Shown: positions 36,672-47,919, numbered from the stretch's first letter. The stretch is DNA of 64,000 nt from Diphasiastrum complanatum (GCA_029204225.1 CM055100.1:49008877-49072876); one strand, 5' to 3'. Notes: a model not told the origin generated them from the letters alone. A program made the numbers and translations.

Positions 36672-36756
36672 AAATAAAATTATATTAACGTTCTGGAACG
36701 TGATTGCAGCGGACGCGTTCCACTGCAACCATGATACACACACACACACACACACA
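36649..36756. repeat. (GT)n and (CA)n runs with inverted flanks
   Basis: GT at about 36,649-36,671 and CA at about 36,735-36,756. Inner flanks ggaacgcattccggctgcaa and its near-complement ttgcagcggacgcgttcc could pair, making the pair of runs part of one foldback. Confidence 0.75.
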
Positions 36757-36859
36757 TGGTCATGGGCTCCTAGGTCAAACTAGAGTATTACAAAACACAT
36801 TCTCTTGAGATAGTCATGGTTGGTCTTCCTACAACACACTAGCTGGCTCATAGCCTTCA

Positions 36860-37110
36860 AATTACACTTAGGTACTTCACACCAATTACAAGTCAAGGTT
36901 GGATGCTTCTAGAGAAGAGCTTGATAGGACAAATTGTTCTAGATGTGCACTATGGGAATAACGGAGACGGAAGAGAATTTTATCTCCCAGTGCACTCTGT
37001 ATTATGAGATTTGGAAAAGATACCACTATCTTTTTTGAGACCACCCGACCACTTTGCACTCCCTCATATCATATGATGAATAATTACTTCCCCAGACGTC
37101 GCTCACATGT
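36860..37110 (+). pseudogene. Degenerate LINE-like 3' ORF fragment
   Basis: One frame reads CTMGITETEENFISQCTLYY then EIWKRYHYLF and a stop. This has the look of the Cys/His-rich C-terminal part of plant non-LTR RTs (usually C..ETxEHFLxxCPxY). A related frame lies at 38,640-38,760. Weak, short and broken. Confidence 0.4.
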
Positions 37111-38589
37111 TTGAGAGTGACTCAAAGGACAAGGTAGAGAGTCCTCCTAGACACCAAAGATAGTTCAAAGTAAATATCTACACAAGTACCTACAGGACCT
37201 CCAAGTCTTTAGGCAGCCTTATCTTATCCAACACGACCAAGAAAAAATGTACATTCCAAACAAATAAAATCTTGTCACAATGAATGCTCTTATTTGCATC
37301 GGGGTCTGATTCGAATTCTGTAACCTGGCTCTGACACCTTGTTGGAAAACGATAAATGCACATCACTCTATCAACAGATCTACCTATTCTAAAATAGCTA
37401 TGAAATAATATTCTAAAATTGTGGAATTCAAAGCTAATTTAGACTTATTGAAATATCATACATTTGTTCAGAATACGGATCATAAAGAACTGGGCAAATG
37501 CACTTCTACTTTTATTCAAATAATATCAAACATGAATGGTCTGTAAAACCGTTTAGCTACTGCAACTGCATCTCTGCTTATTTTGATCTTAACAAATTGT
37601 GATCCTAACTCACTGAATAATTTGCTGCAACAAGAACATCATCATCATCAATCAAATGTACCTGATGAATTACATCTATTATAGTTGTGCATTAATGCCG
37701 TAAAGTCTGTACTGGCATTGGCTTTGATCCCCAGAAAATAACGTCGCATTCTGCTCTACAGTGTGCCACAGTTTGTATTTCAACCATGAGGATAAAAATT
37801 TATTTCGACCTTGTATTTCGATCCTCTGCTACAGTGGTCGCATTTTGCATTTTTAGCCTGTGGATCGAAATTCTATTTCGACCCTGGACTGTCAAATTTC
37901 TACTGAGTAACTTATTTACAAGTATGTACAAGTATTTACAGTTGATCAAAGATAGAAATCTAACATAGTCAATATGGAGCGGCTCTGTTCCAAGCAGCAT
38001 GTACAAGATTCCCAGAGTAGGTGCCACCTTTTCAAGACTTTAGTTACAGGTATATCTATGTCTGCAGTAGAGGCATGGTATACTGGGCCAAACTCTCGCA
38101 TCTTCTAATACCTATGCTATCATGTACGATTCGTAGTAAATCCTCAATTGTGCATCCAATCACCCATTCGGAGTTTGCTATTCTGCCTATATAGGTGGAG
38201 GCTATCTTCAGATTGACCATCTAGTTGCAAAGACATGATTCAAGACTACAAACTCTAGCATGGACAAATACCCATGGCTGGCACTTACCTCATCTAGAAC
38301 ACTTTTTCAGCAAGGCTACCATCTCTCATGGTACGTACAAGTGTTGCATCTATTGGGCACATTCAGCATATCTATTTCCCACCTCCCTGTTTACATCAGA
38401 TGATTTATCTGAGCATTATCCAAAATGTCTGGTAGGGCCCATTCCTTGGGGGTCAAACTAGATTTTTATAGGAAAAACTTTTTGGAGTTAGACGGTGTTG
38501 GGTTTCCTACCCAACCCCCTTCCTAGGACTCTAGCTTATCTCATGACCTTCAAATTGCATTGGGACAACTCCAGGTTTCCGCACGTCGG

Positions 38590-38900
38590 CTACAGGTAGA
38601 GGACGTTTCTAAGCTGTCACCATGAGAGGATAGGATCTGCCAGATGTGGAATATGGGAATGATTGAGGCAAAGGAGCACTTTATCTTCTAGTGGTTTCTC
38701 TACTAGGAGATTCAAGAGAAACACTACTGTCTCTTCTCTGGCCAACTACTTTACGTCCTATGAGGACCAAAGATGTGTTGCCTTGATGCTCAAAGAGATA
38801 TTTTGCTTTAGGAGTGATACATGTTGTACCACTATGGCCAATGCTAGGGACCTGATGCAACCTCATACTTCTCACATCGTCACTCAAGGGTGAAGGGAGT
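38590..38900 (+). pseudogene. Second LINE-like 3' ORF fragment
   Basis: Reads CQMWNMGMIEAKEHFIF, a stop, then EIQEKHYCLFS, parallel to the 36.9-kb frame. Both are in the 3.7-kb receptor intron on the strand opposite the gene. Confidence 0.4.
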
Positions 38901-39207
38901 GCATCAAAGGATAAAGCAGATGTCCCTACACTTGGGAGCCCATCAGCAGTCATCTCAACGTACTACAATATCTGGACTCTCATCTACTTTGGTCAGTATA
39001 ACATCCTGTCACCTGATGCTATCACTATATATCATTTGTTAAGCTATGCATGGCTTAACCTACTCTTACATTTTCAGATTTGATATTATGCATTCCACTG
39101 TTATTTCGTTAGTTAGTTAGCTAGTTTGTTATTCGGAGACATCTTTATATGCTCCCATGAAAAGTAGCACACTTGATATGTACTTTTGGAACCTGAAGGA
39201 TGTTAAT

Positions 39208-39211
<4 letters not shown>

Positions 39212-39262
<51 letters not shown>
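39212..39262. repeat. (CT)n microsatellite beside a splice donor
   Basis: About 51 bp. On the gene's strand it is a GA run starting roughly 10 bases after the donor of the transmembrane exon. Confidence 0.98.
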
Positions 39263-39265
<3 letters not shown>

Positions 39266-39271
39266 ATCTAC

Positions 39272-39424
39272 CTTGCTGGACTCCATATCTTAGCAAGAAT
39301 TCTTTCGTCCTGTACCGTCTCCAAGCTAGAACTGCAACGGAACTTGCAATCAGTATTGACAGTAAAGAGAGGGTCACACCTAAGACTATGGGCAAAACTT
39401 TAGAGTGTGTCTTCATAATATTCC
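39272..39424 (-). CDS. Receptor kinase exon: transmembrane helix
   Basis: A 153-bp exon with acceptor ttgcag and donor gtagat. It encodes a hydrophobic helix (VLPIVLGVTLSLLSILIASS, VAVLAW) followed by the stop-transfer RRYRTK and a juxtamembrane start. A CT/GA run begins about 10 bp inside the following intron. Confidence 0.9.
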
Positions 39425-39714
39425 CTGCAAAATCATACCAGAGACAAATAAAAAGGCCATTAGAAGCAAGATATTTAAACAAGAAATTCACAAATATAAG
39501 AAACGTTTAACCTATAATACAGCTCTTGCACTTGATAACATCCCGAGTCTTAGTACATGTGACAAGTATACCAGCATAAAACAGTCCATTCCCAGGTTCT
39601 TTATTCAGATCTAAGTAGCACTGGAGAGTGATAACTCTTATCTTTCCAACCTGTCAAACCTTCAACTGTGAATGCCTGAATTGTTGCATAGTAGATACTA
39701 GATACACTAAATAC

Positions 39715-40181
39715 CTTGCGGGGGAGTGAGAAACTGCAACAGATATTGTCCATATCCACTTAAAGATTTTCCGCTCTTTAATTGTAATTCAATGGAAGAA
39801 ACCTCAGAATGATCCCAGAACCCGCCGCTCTGAGCAGGGAAGACAAGAATGTCAGCCACTGTCTGATTTGAAGAGGTAAAATTGGCACTCTGTACCCATA
39901 CTCGATCTGAAGTTACTTTCATCTGTCCCGCTAATTGTAATTCTAGTCCACCAATTCGTGGTGCATTGAAAGTACTAAACGAAGGTGAAATGAGTATAAT
40001 CTTGCCGACCAATGGGTACATGCAAGCACATGTTTCAGGACTGAGTGATTGGCCTTGCTTACAATTGACCTTGGAGCATGGTAAATGTTGTTGCCATGTT
40101 CTAGGCCCATAACCAGAAGAAAGGTCACACAACTCAGGCTGAGGAAACGTAACATTTTCACAGATTAGGTTGCCACCAAGC
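39715..40181 (-). CDS. Receptor kinase exon: ectodomain with Cys motif
   Basis: A 467-bp exon encoding the membrane-proximal ectodomain. After LGGNLICENVTFPQPELC it shows the four-cysteine string CSKVNCKQGQSLSPETCAC, then MYPLVGKIILISPSFSTF, the LRR-VIII-1 pattern of Cys-rich stretch, CxCxYPxxG and PSFS. The rest (WVQSANFTSSNQTVADILVF, GQYLLQFLTPPQ) matches the domain's usual end. In HPCA1, cysteines at the same place (C421, C424, C434, C436, from memory) respond to H2O2. Here spacing is CX4CX10CXC, against CX2CX9CXC there. Confidence 0.87.
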
Positions 40182-40337
40182 CTGGCCATCAGACGCATTT
40201 ACAAGATCAAAATGAATAGAACAGAGATAAAATTTCCAAGAAATGCAAATTTACTCTTTCATATATTGACAAAACTTTAACTGATACAGAAGCAAAAATG
40301 TTACTGCGCAATATGATGGAAAAAGCTCCTGACGTAC

Positions 40338-40469
40338 TTTACACTGATAAATCCAGGAACAGTCCCATATAGGCTAGAGATTTTGTTATCTTCGAGTGAA
40401 AGAAGCGTCAAGTTTCTATTGACATTACTAATGTCTAGAGTGCCATTGAACTGGTTCAAAGCAAAAGTC
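40338..40469 (-). CDS. Receptor kinase exon: last LRR, GTLD motif
   Basis: A 132-bp exon with acceptor tgacag and donor gtacgt, encoding TFALNQFNGTLDISNVNRNL, then LTLLSLEDNKISSL and FISVK. The NGTLD and LVDLxxNxI-like pattern marks the end of the LRR domain in LRR-VIII-1 receptors. The donor was chosen because it keeps phase with the next exon. Confidence 0.82.
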
Positions 40470-40636
40470 CTGTCAAAATGGAGATAAGTAAAAACACTTA
40501 AGCTAAGTGTACATGGATTCCAACTAAGTGTAAGTGTCAGCAAGTCAAGGTGCTTAATAGTTTCAAAAAGTTCTGTCGTTAAGAAATGGTTGCATCATAT
40601 CATCTGCACAGCTTGTTCCAAAGTATATAACCTTAC

Positions 40637-40711
40637 GCGGTTGTCATTGACATAAGACTGTGTGTCAGCCAAGACGGAAAGGTTCCAGTCAACCCGCAAT
40701 TATCCAAGTTT
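40637..40711 (-). CDS. Receptor kinase exon: LRR
   Basis: A 75-bp exon with acceptor ctgcag and donor gtaagg, encoding NLDNCGLTGTFPSWLTHSLM then SMTT. Confidence 0.87.
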
Positions 40712-40838
40712 CTGCAGATGGACATCAAAGTAAAGGGTTTCTCATTAGCTTGAAAATTTTGCTGTTTCAAAAACTTATGCCCTATATGCAGTGTTAACTC
40801 TAAAAATTCTGAGAACCAAAACTGTTTGTGCTACGAAC

Positions 40839-40913
40839 AAGATCTTCAACTTCTTCATCTTTTGAAGCCAAACAGGAACACTCCCGAGTACAAATGAGTT
40901 GTTTGTGAGGTCC
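40839..40913 (-). CDS. Receptor kinase exon: LRR
   Basis: A 75-bp exon with acceptor ctacag and donor gttcgt, encoding DLTNNSFVLGSVPVWLQKMK then KLKIL. The longer, VPxW-containing repeat is typical of the late LRRs of the HPCA1 group. Confidence 0.87.
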
Positions 40914-41023
40914 CTGTAGATCCAAATGACAATAGATTATTACGTAAACTCAAAGTAGACCCAATTAATGAGAAGTTACAAGTGCATCACCTGATATTTG
41001 AACATATGGAAGACTTCACTTAC

Positions 41024-41091
41024 AAACTCAGCAAGTCTATAAGGCCTGATAGATCAGGAAGTGGTCCACTCAAGCGATTATTTTGAAGATT
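41024..41091 (-). pseudogene. Receptor kinase exon: LRR with 1-bp loss
   Basis: The exon (acceptor tcgcag, donor gtaagt) reads NLQNNRLSGPLPDLSGL and then hits TAG. It is 68 bp long, whereas phase with its neighbours needs 69. The next bases read DLLSL in the shifted frame, exactly what an LRR would continue with. So one base seems missing near 41,040. Confidence 0.8.
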
Positions 41092-41279
41092 TCTGCGAGT
41101 TAAGAATCAAATCATACATTGTTACTTATTGGTATGATATAAGATAAGAATTCATATTAGCCATATGGTTCGCTCGCTGTGGATTTCTCAATTTAAGTGT
41201 CAGTGTGCTCATATCAGGGCTCAATGGCTTATAAAAGGTTAATTATTCACCATGATATTTGCAATCACATTGTACTTAC

Positions 41280-41351
41280 ACATAAGGAAGACTACTCAGC
41301 TGATTGATAGTATCGGGAATGGAACCTGTGAAATGATTGTTCTCCATCCCC
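41280..41351 (-). CDS. Receptor kinase exon: LRR
   Basis: A 72-bp exon with acceptor caacag and donor gtaagt, encoding GMENNHFTGSIPDTINQLSS then LPYV. Confidence 0.9.
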
Positions 41352-41456
41352 CTGTTGCAGAATACTTGATTCAGTTGTAAAGTGTACTATTCAGACCAAA
41401 TTACGACCCTAGTTTGAAAACTGAAATATATCGGTACCCCACTAAAACAAACATAC

Positions 41457-41528
41457 AGATTTTGGAGCGATGACAAGTTTCCTAATTCTGAAGGAATTGC
41501 ACCAGTAAACTCATTGTCCTGCAACCAT
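41457..41528 (-). CDS. Receptor kinase exon: LRR
   Basis: A 72-bp exon with acceptor tttacag and donor gtatgt, encoding WLQDNEFTGAIPSELGNLSS then LQNL. A textbook plant LRR. Confidence 0.9.
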
Positions 41529-41766
41529 CTGTAAACAGATAAAGAATAAATCATATGCTAGAGGACAAGCTGATTCAAGTAACTTTCTTGGTCTGCATCC
41601 AATAAGCAACATAAAAATGCCTACCATTTGGAATCTTGGACTAGATAACAAAAATCTACTGCTAACTATTTCACATGAAGTTAAAAAAACAGCAGCCTGA
41701 TAATCAGCAGAATTTTTTGTCAGACCCAATTCTAAATACCATCTACTGTCCTATGTGTTTGCTTAC

Positions 41767-41835
41767 AGGTACTGAAGACTTCTAAGTGCAGAAAGATCTG
41801 GAACAGCTTCACTTAAAAAGTTTCTGTTGACATAC
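41767..41835 (-). CDS. Receptor kinase exon 1 seen: LRR
   Basis: A 69-bp exon between ..gcag and gtaagc. It encodes YVNRNFLSEAVPDLSALRSL plus QYL, one LRR unit. It starts in phase to complete a codon from an upstream exon that I could not find within 1 kb. Confidence 0.8.
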
Positions 41836-42753
41836 CTGCAGCATACATGCATTGTAAGAACAGAACATTTATGCCATGTTGCAACTACACTTAAAAAAGC
41901 ACACGATAAATAGCTATCAAACTCACTATACTTAAATGTTGCACTACAGCTTTGCATAGCAATTGCAGTTTTTGAGCAAATCATAATGCATAAAATGAGG
42001 AATTCAGTTGGAGCAGACATGCATTTGAAAGCGTTAATGTGAACTCCCATCTATGATGTACTTGCAAAGCGGTTAACATAAAGAAAAAAATTTACAAACT
42101 TGTCGTAGCACCTTATCTTAAAGGTTTGCAGGGCACTTTTGTGAAATTGCAACCATTAAACTCTGTTGTCAAACTACAAAAGCCTCACAAAGGTGTTTAA
42201 CGAATACCAACTGGAAAAAACAATTAGCCAAAATAAAGCAAGAAATGTCTAATGTAGTGATCACACCTGCATTACGTGATTCCCATTCGAATAGTAGTTG
42301 ACTCATATTCACTGAATGTGAGTGAGTCTGTCATCCGAGATGATGTGACAATAAAAGAGTGGTGCAATCGTCATAATGTTATATGATATCATGAGGCTAT
42401 CATAATCTCGACTTTCAGATACAAAACATCTTTGTAGTTTCGCAGTCAAGAGGAAATGATACATATTTCCAAAATGACTTAATCATCTGGTCATTAATTG
42501 GCATATGATCAATGATGCAAGTAAACCCCTAAATTCAGAGACAACTTGCTAGAGTATTGTTGAGCAGAAGTCACAAGATATGCAGAACCTTTCAATTCCC
42601 CAAACAACTGTAGCCCATGAGCTAATAATAGCTTGATGGTAGCTTTCATATTGATGTTTGGATTTGTACATCTTTGCTTAGAGGCTTAATTTCCATCTCA
42701 AATCCTCATTTTTTTGGTTCCAACACCTATCAAATTGTCATCTCAACACAGCC

Positions 42754-43031
42754 GTGAGGGTACGTTCTTTAAATTCAAGGCCAAGCATAGTCGTAGAGGC
42801 AGGTGTTAGTGAATATAGCTCGCTAAATTGCAGGCTCACCACAAATGTTTGGGGAAGTATTGGTGGGAAGGTCACCCTCCTAAGGGCGTTGGGGAAGGGC
42901 CTTTTCTTCTCTCACTGAGGGTACCTTCTTTTAAATCCAAGGCCAAGCATAGCCATAGAGGCCCGTGTTGGTGAATATAGCTCCCTTGATTGAATTGTAG
43001 GCTCACCAATTGGTCACCACAAATATTTGGG
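42754..43031. repeat. Tandem duplication, period about 161 bp
   Basis: Two related units start at gtgagggtacgttcttta and ctgagggtaccttctttta (about 42,754 and 42,915). Each runs through caaggccaagcatag and ggctcacca to an end like caaatatttgggg. The second unit is part of inverted repeat I. Confidence 0.85.
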
Positions 43032-43241
43032 GTAGCCTGAGGTGGAAGGCCCTAACCACGATAGAACTGCCAAGGAGGTGGACTTTCCTTGGCATGAAAA
43101 CTTTTCTTTTTTCCTTTTTTCTTATTTTTTTTTTCGTAAGCTTTTCTTACATGCACCTTGCAGTGAAAGGTGCATGTAAAGTAAAAAATTTTAAATACAC
43201 CTTCAGCATCCGGAAGTTGCATGTAAAAAAAAAAAGAGGTA
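42890..43241 (-). repeat. Inverted repeat I, second copy
   Basis: Reverse complement of 27,326-27,711, keeping the 13-bp hairpin (43,147-43,179). It starts about 1 kb upstream of the first receptor exon seen. Confidence 0.88.
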
Positions 43242-43253
43242 CAATTACAAGAG

Positions 43254-43552
43254 TTGGCTTTTCTATCGACACAATGTTAATCTTCTAATAGACCCACCAA
43301 TATGTTAGACGATCTATGCATCAAGCATATTTCCAGCATGCTTGGTAGGGACGATTAGGGTTCAACATGCTTGAGTTCTATCAAACTCAACATCTAGAGC
43401 TAGACATAGTGGCTTCCCAGTCTTGCCACAATAACTAGATTCTAGACTTTCACGTTGTCTGAGATTCACACTAGACTCAAATCTAGGATCCCTCAGACCG
43501 GCTAGCCAAAGAAGGAGAGAATGCTTCAAGATATTCCATGCGATGACAAGAT
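43254..43552 (+). repeat. Direct repeat D, second copy
   Basis: Nearly identical to 26,979-27,272 in the same orientation, although the blocks on both sides of it (I and the 0.8-kb block) are inverted relative to their partners. Confidence 0.93.
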
Positions 43553-44246
43553 ACGTCAGAGATGTTTATTGGGGGAGGTTGAGTCTAAGGAGCACTTCAT
43601 AGGTGTCTAGTGTACTACAAGTGTCTATGGTCATAACTAATGGTTGGAGGCCTAAACTGATGATGGTTGATTATTATGGGTTTATCACTGAGTCAGAGGG
43701 GGGGAGCGTATAAATATACCCAGCTCTCACTAGTGCAGGCTTGATTGTGATGTTGGTAGCTACATGCTGATGGCATGACTCCTCTATCCCTTGTGAGAGA
43801 TTGATCCTTGATCTATTGGGTTGGTTTGTGCACCGACTCCCTTGTGTTGCTTTGTGGCTTGCTTGGCTATTGTAACCTTGGTGAGGAACTTTATAGTTTC
43901 TCTATGTTTTCTACGTTTTTGGCAAGAAAACTCATTCTGGGGACAAAAAATAGCTAACAAAAATGGGCCATGAACCTTGAATTCAATCCTTGGGATCGAA
44001 TTTAGGGTTCATGACAAAAAAAAATTGATTATTTTTTGGTCGTGAACCTTCAATTCAATCCCAAGGATCGCTTGGAGGGTTCATGGCCCATTTTTCTTAC
44101 CTATTTTTAATCCTCACAATGATTTTTGATGTCACAAACCCATTTTTTGAGCACTTTTTATATGATTTCGTTCAAATGTACAACACAAACTGACAAAGTT
44201 TTAGAAATGTGATCAATTTCATACCAAGTGTCAAATGATAATATCG
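43553..44246. other. No gene; short inverted words
   Basis: No coding frame. Around 43,960-44,090 the phrases gggccatgaaccttgaattc and gtgaaccttcaattcaatcc alternate with their complements (gggttcatggcccat), forming a local palindrome-like zone. Confidence 0.5.
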
Positions 44247-45066
44247 CTTGCCAATAACTACAACATTTTACACAACTTGATTATCTTTGTCAACAATATA
44301 ACAAATACTTACATATTTTTTGTCCAAAACTTCTATGTTTTGTGTTAAGAATGTCCAACTTTTATGCCCAAAAATGGTTGTTTTGTAAAAAAAAATTGTC
44401 GTTGCTTTGAACATTTTCTAAAATTGATTCTAACTATGAACCTTAATTGTTGTTTTGTAAGACTTCTGCACAAATGTATAAGGAATAATAAATATCAATA
44501 AAATAAAACTTTTATAAGTTTACACAAAATTTATGAGGTTAACATTTTTAGTATTTTTATTTTATGTGAATGTTTTGAGAGTCATCAACATTTTGTTGAC
44601 TTGTTTTATTGAATTTAGAAACAAAGTGAGAGAAGTTTACTAAATGGTACACAACTTTTTAATTTAATTTAATTTTGTAAGAGATTATATGTTTATAAAT
44701 TCTTATTAATCAGTTATGATGTAATGTTTCTCAATATGAAATATTTTAGTTATGTGATTTGTGCTACTTGTATCATGCAAACTCTCTTTTGAAATATACA
44801 CATTTGCTCTTTATATTGTAGACATGACATTATATTTTTTATGCTAATAAAAGTTTTATATAACATCAGATGATCTTATTGTTGGAGGGTTTGCGGATAT
44901 CGAGGCAACCCTAATTCATAATTAAATTGTTCATTTATTAGTAGTTAATAAGTGAGAGGGATTTGTCACCCTACGTGTGTAAGTCCAACCCGATGATCCC
45001 ATAGGCCAAGTTGCGGAAATGAATGTCGCAGGGCCTAATAGTCAAGTTAGTGAATAAAAAAGGGTT
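44247..45066 (+). repeat. Right copy of the 0.8-kb inverted repeat
   Basis: Matches the reverse complement of 25,651-26,462. It covers 633 bp of flank and the first 187 bp of the LTR that starts at 44,880. Confidence 0.9.
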
Positions 45067-45925
45067 CCCTCCAAATTCAAATTCAAATAAGGAGGGAGGT
45101 AGAGATTGGCCAATAGGATTTGAGGCCAAGGACCCTAGAATTCACTATAAATAGTGGTGATTTGTAATTCATTTCTCATGTTCAATCAAGAAGGTGGAAA
45201 CTCTACCATTTTTGCAATTGAATGTCCTTGCTCTTCTCTCTTGCTCTATCTCCCATATTTTATTGGTGATTGATGTTTATTGGATTTGTTAATTGTTGGA
45301 TTTGCCAATTGTTCATCTTTTTGTGAACGTCAAAAGGCGTCAGTGGAGGAGTTGAAGCGGTATGTAAGTACATTTCAAGTGTGAATGAAAAACTTGTGGG
45401 AGCACACATGTAAAGTAATGTCTCATAGACTAAAAAGTACTAGTAACATAAATGTAACTAATATAAATGCTAATAAATAAGATTATCTAAATCCATTCGC
45501 ATGATTAGAGGTGGCCGAATTGAGCCCCAAAATCAAGTTCCTGAATTATGGTCTACTTTAGAGGGATTTTGGTGACGATGCAGATGACACACCTAATCCA
45601 ACCACCAAGTGGATGTGATTCCTACATTAGGGGCTTAGATAGTAGGGTTAAGTCAATACCGAATGATGGACAACCCTAATGCTCAAATCCAAGCTGATAC
45701 ATTATTAGTTTGATGAGGATCATTTTGTACACACACTTTTGAGATGATGAGATTGATGGTGATTAAATGCTACTTTACTTGTGGTGTTCAAAGGCAATTG
45801 CCAAATTAGATGCAAAATAGGTAGATTTGATGTCTAGATTTCTATCTATTCAATCTAAGTGCAATCCTTGATGTTTGATTCATTATTTGAGATCCAAATG
45901 AGGTGTATATCCTCTGGTTTTAACA
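44880..45925 (+). mobile_element. Copia LTR, about 1,046 bp, with TATA box
   Basis: Starts TGTTGGAGGGTTTGCGG and ends TTTTAACA just before a Met-tRNA-type PBS. A TATA box (ctataaatagtgg) lies near 45,146. The gag frame 0.8 kb further on is Copia-like. No matching 3' LTR is in the window. Confidence 0.72.
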
Positions 45926-45938
45926 TGGTATTAGAGCC
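45926..45938 (+). promoter_or_regulatory. Primer binding site, Met-tRNA type
   Basis: TGGTATTAGAGCC, one change from the usual TGGTATCAGAGCC, directly after the LTR's terminal CA. Confidence 0.8.
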
Positions 45939-46726
45939 ATGATCCAAGCATTCACCAAGTTCTATCCCAAATTACCAAGTTTTCATGTTCTTAGTGGCTT
46001 TTTTGAAGCATTTCATAGACTCGATTGGATCTCAAGCTTATTACTTTGATTCTAATCGATTATTAGATGGTTTTACAGTTAGGTAGATTCATTTCACTGT
46101 GTGTGATGCTCAGAAACTGAGAATGATCCAAAACTTTGAGTTTGTATCAATTTAGTATGTGTCTCTAGATTGAGTCGTGAGAATACTCTAGAATCAAGAG
46201 CTTGAAGAGGACTTTCACATGCATGTCATTCCTAGGAAAGCAAAGCATCATTTTTGTTGTATTGATCTGAAGTTTAGACCATGGTAGGGCACCCAACTTG
46301 TGTCATTTAAGTTCATATCATCATTTCAAGTACGATCTACTTTGTGTAAAAGCCAAAATGTCATTGATTTCCTTAAATGTAGTCAATAGGATGAAAATTT
46401 GTGAAGTACTTTAGCTTCAAATCTCTTTTGATCCTTACCAAATCTCAAGTGGAGAGTGATTTAGGCCCAAGTGAGTCTAAAAGTAGTGTTTGGATCTAAG
46501 AAAAGTGATTTGTAGCTCAAGCTTAAGTGCTTCAATCTTGGTGAATTGAACAAAAACAATTTTTTAAGCAATTTGACTTGGTGAGGAGAGTGAACCAAAT
46601 AGTGATCAAGATCTTATTGGATCTTGATGGAACTTTGTGTACATCACTATAAGGTTGCACACACATGCAAAATCACCTCTGATCACAACTCACAAGTGTG
46701 TACTTTTGGTACCACAAAAATGTCGA

Positions 46727-47101
46727 TATGGCTTCAATTGGAGCATTTCTTTTGGAAGCTAGTGAGAGATTGACTTCATCAAACTATCCTATATGGAAAG
46801 TGAGGATATAATCAATTCTAGTCCTTTGAGATCTCATAGACATTGTGATGCGGATTGAGGAGTAGCCTCAAGTCCTTCAAGAGAATGTGACATTCAAGAA
46901 GTGATCTAGAATGGCACTTCATTGCATCAAGATGAATGTGTCCAATGAGATTCCTAGGGAGATAGGAGCACATGTCTCTCCCAAAGATGCTTGGGATACA
47001 TTGAAGGCTATCTATGAGTCTAAGAAGTCCTCAAGATTGCTCACATTGAGGAACAAGATTCTACAAAGCTATCAAGGCAAAGGGGAAAGTGCTCAAAGAT
47101 G
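46727..47101 (+). pseudogene. Copia gag, N-terminal part
   Basis: The ATG at 46,727 opens MASIGAFLLEASERLTSSNY then PIWKVRI, a normal Copia gag start. Stops follow near 46,810-46,905. The UBN2 core continues in frame with IKMNVSNEIPREIGAHVSPK and DAWDTLKAIYESKK. The homology ends near 47,101, where unrelated DNA begins. Its relation to the 16-kb minus gag is at family level only. Confidence 0.82.
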
Positions 47102-47109
47102 AACGGAAA

Positions 47110-47915
47110 CTATCCGCTATTGATACATCATCTTCAATCCTATCAATATTTTTATATTCAGATAGGGTGTGGCAACGTAGGGGCTCCATAAGGGAAGCTC
47201 CCTAAGATCCTGCTTACAAGACAAAACACAATGGAAACACACTATGGAGCAACCAACCCAACCAAGTAGAAGCAACCAATCAACTCTAGAAGCTTCACCC
47301 CCAAGCCAAAAAATAAGAAGCATGAAGGTAGAGTGAAACCTTGGCAATGAATCAATGATCACAGTAAGGAGTAGGGCGAGTTTGGCCTCAATATATAGAG
47401 CCAAAAGCAACCTGGGCACATAGCCATGCATAGCCCTAAGTTCCCTATACATAGATTCACCTAGAATAGAGTCCTAAGCATGGACCAATTATTCATAGAA
47501 TTATTATTGATAACTCTACACATGCATACATTGTCTCATACCTTGTCTAAACTCCATTTAGTGTGTTCTGGACCTCACAAGGATATTAGTTACTTTCGGG
47601 TCACATCCAATATGACGTGGCATAACTAACAGCTTGATTTACTGGAGTACCATGTATCCAAGACTAGGAGTATACTGAATCCTACTTACTGGCCATGGAC
47701 ATAACAAGTTCTTTGGTCCTATAGGGAGATTAGGACAAAACATCCTAGATGTTCTTACAGTCACTGTATTATGGGTCTACAAAATAGTAGATCTAGAATC
47801 ACATATGTGTGATGATGCATACCTCACATGATCTCCTCAAAGGCATCTCTTGGTGATATTTCTAAGCTTTCGGAAAATTGTAGGGTCTTAACTCTAGGAG
47901 CATTCACATTTATGG
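47110..47915. other. No gene recognised
   Basis: Joins the Copia gag fragment to the 3' part of the Tat-like element. Hydrophobic frames are present on the minus strand, but none resembles a family. The expected 3' LTR of the Tat-like element (its TGTAAATAAATAAATAGCC start) is absent. Confidence 0.45.
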
Positions 47916-47919
47916 CTTT

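Noticed and set aside
37318-37345. ggctctgacaccttgttgg as a minus-strand primer binding site
   Set aside because: One or more mismatches to the Met-tRNA site and no LTR or coding frame next to it; could be chance.
38681-38953. A 90-codon minus-strand frame that could be a receptor exon
   Set aside because: It lacks splice-phase agreement with the exons at 39,272 and 35,530, which already join in phase, and the plus strand here looks LINE-like.
39882-40161. Frames overlapping the cysteine-rich ectodomain exon on both strands
   Set aside because: The 163-codon minus frame has the domain motifs and correct splice phases; the others are shadows.
42240-42340. Minus-strand frame near 42.3 kb considered as an upstream receptor exon
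   Set aside because: It has no LRR pattern, no matching splice phase and stops within about 25 codons.
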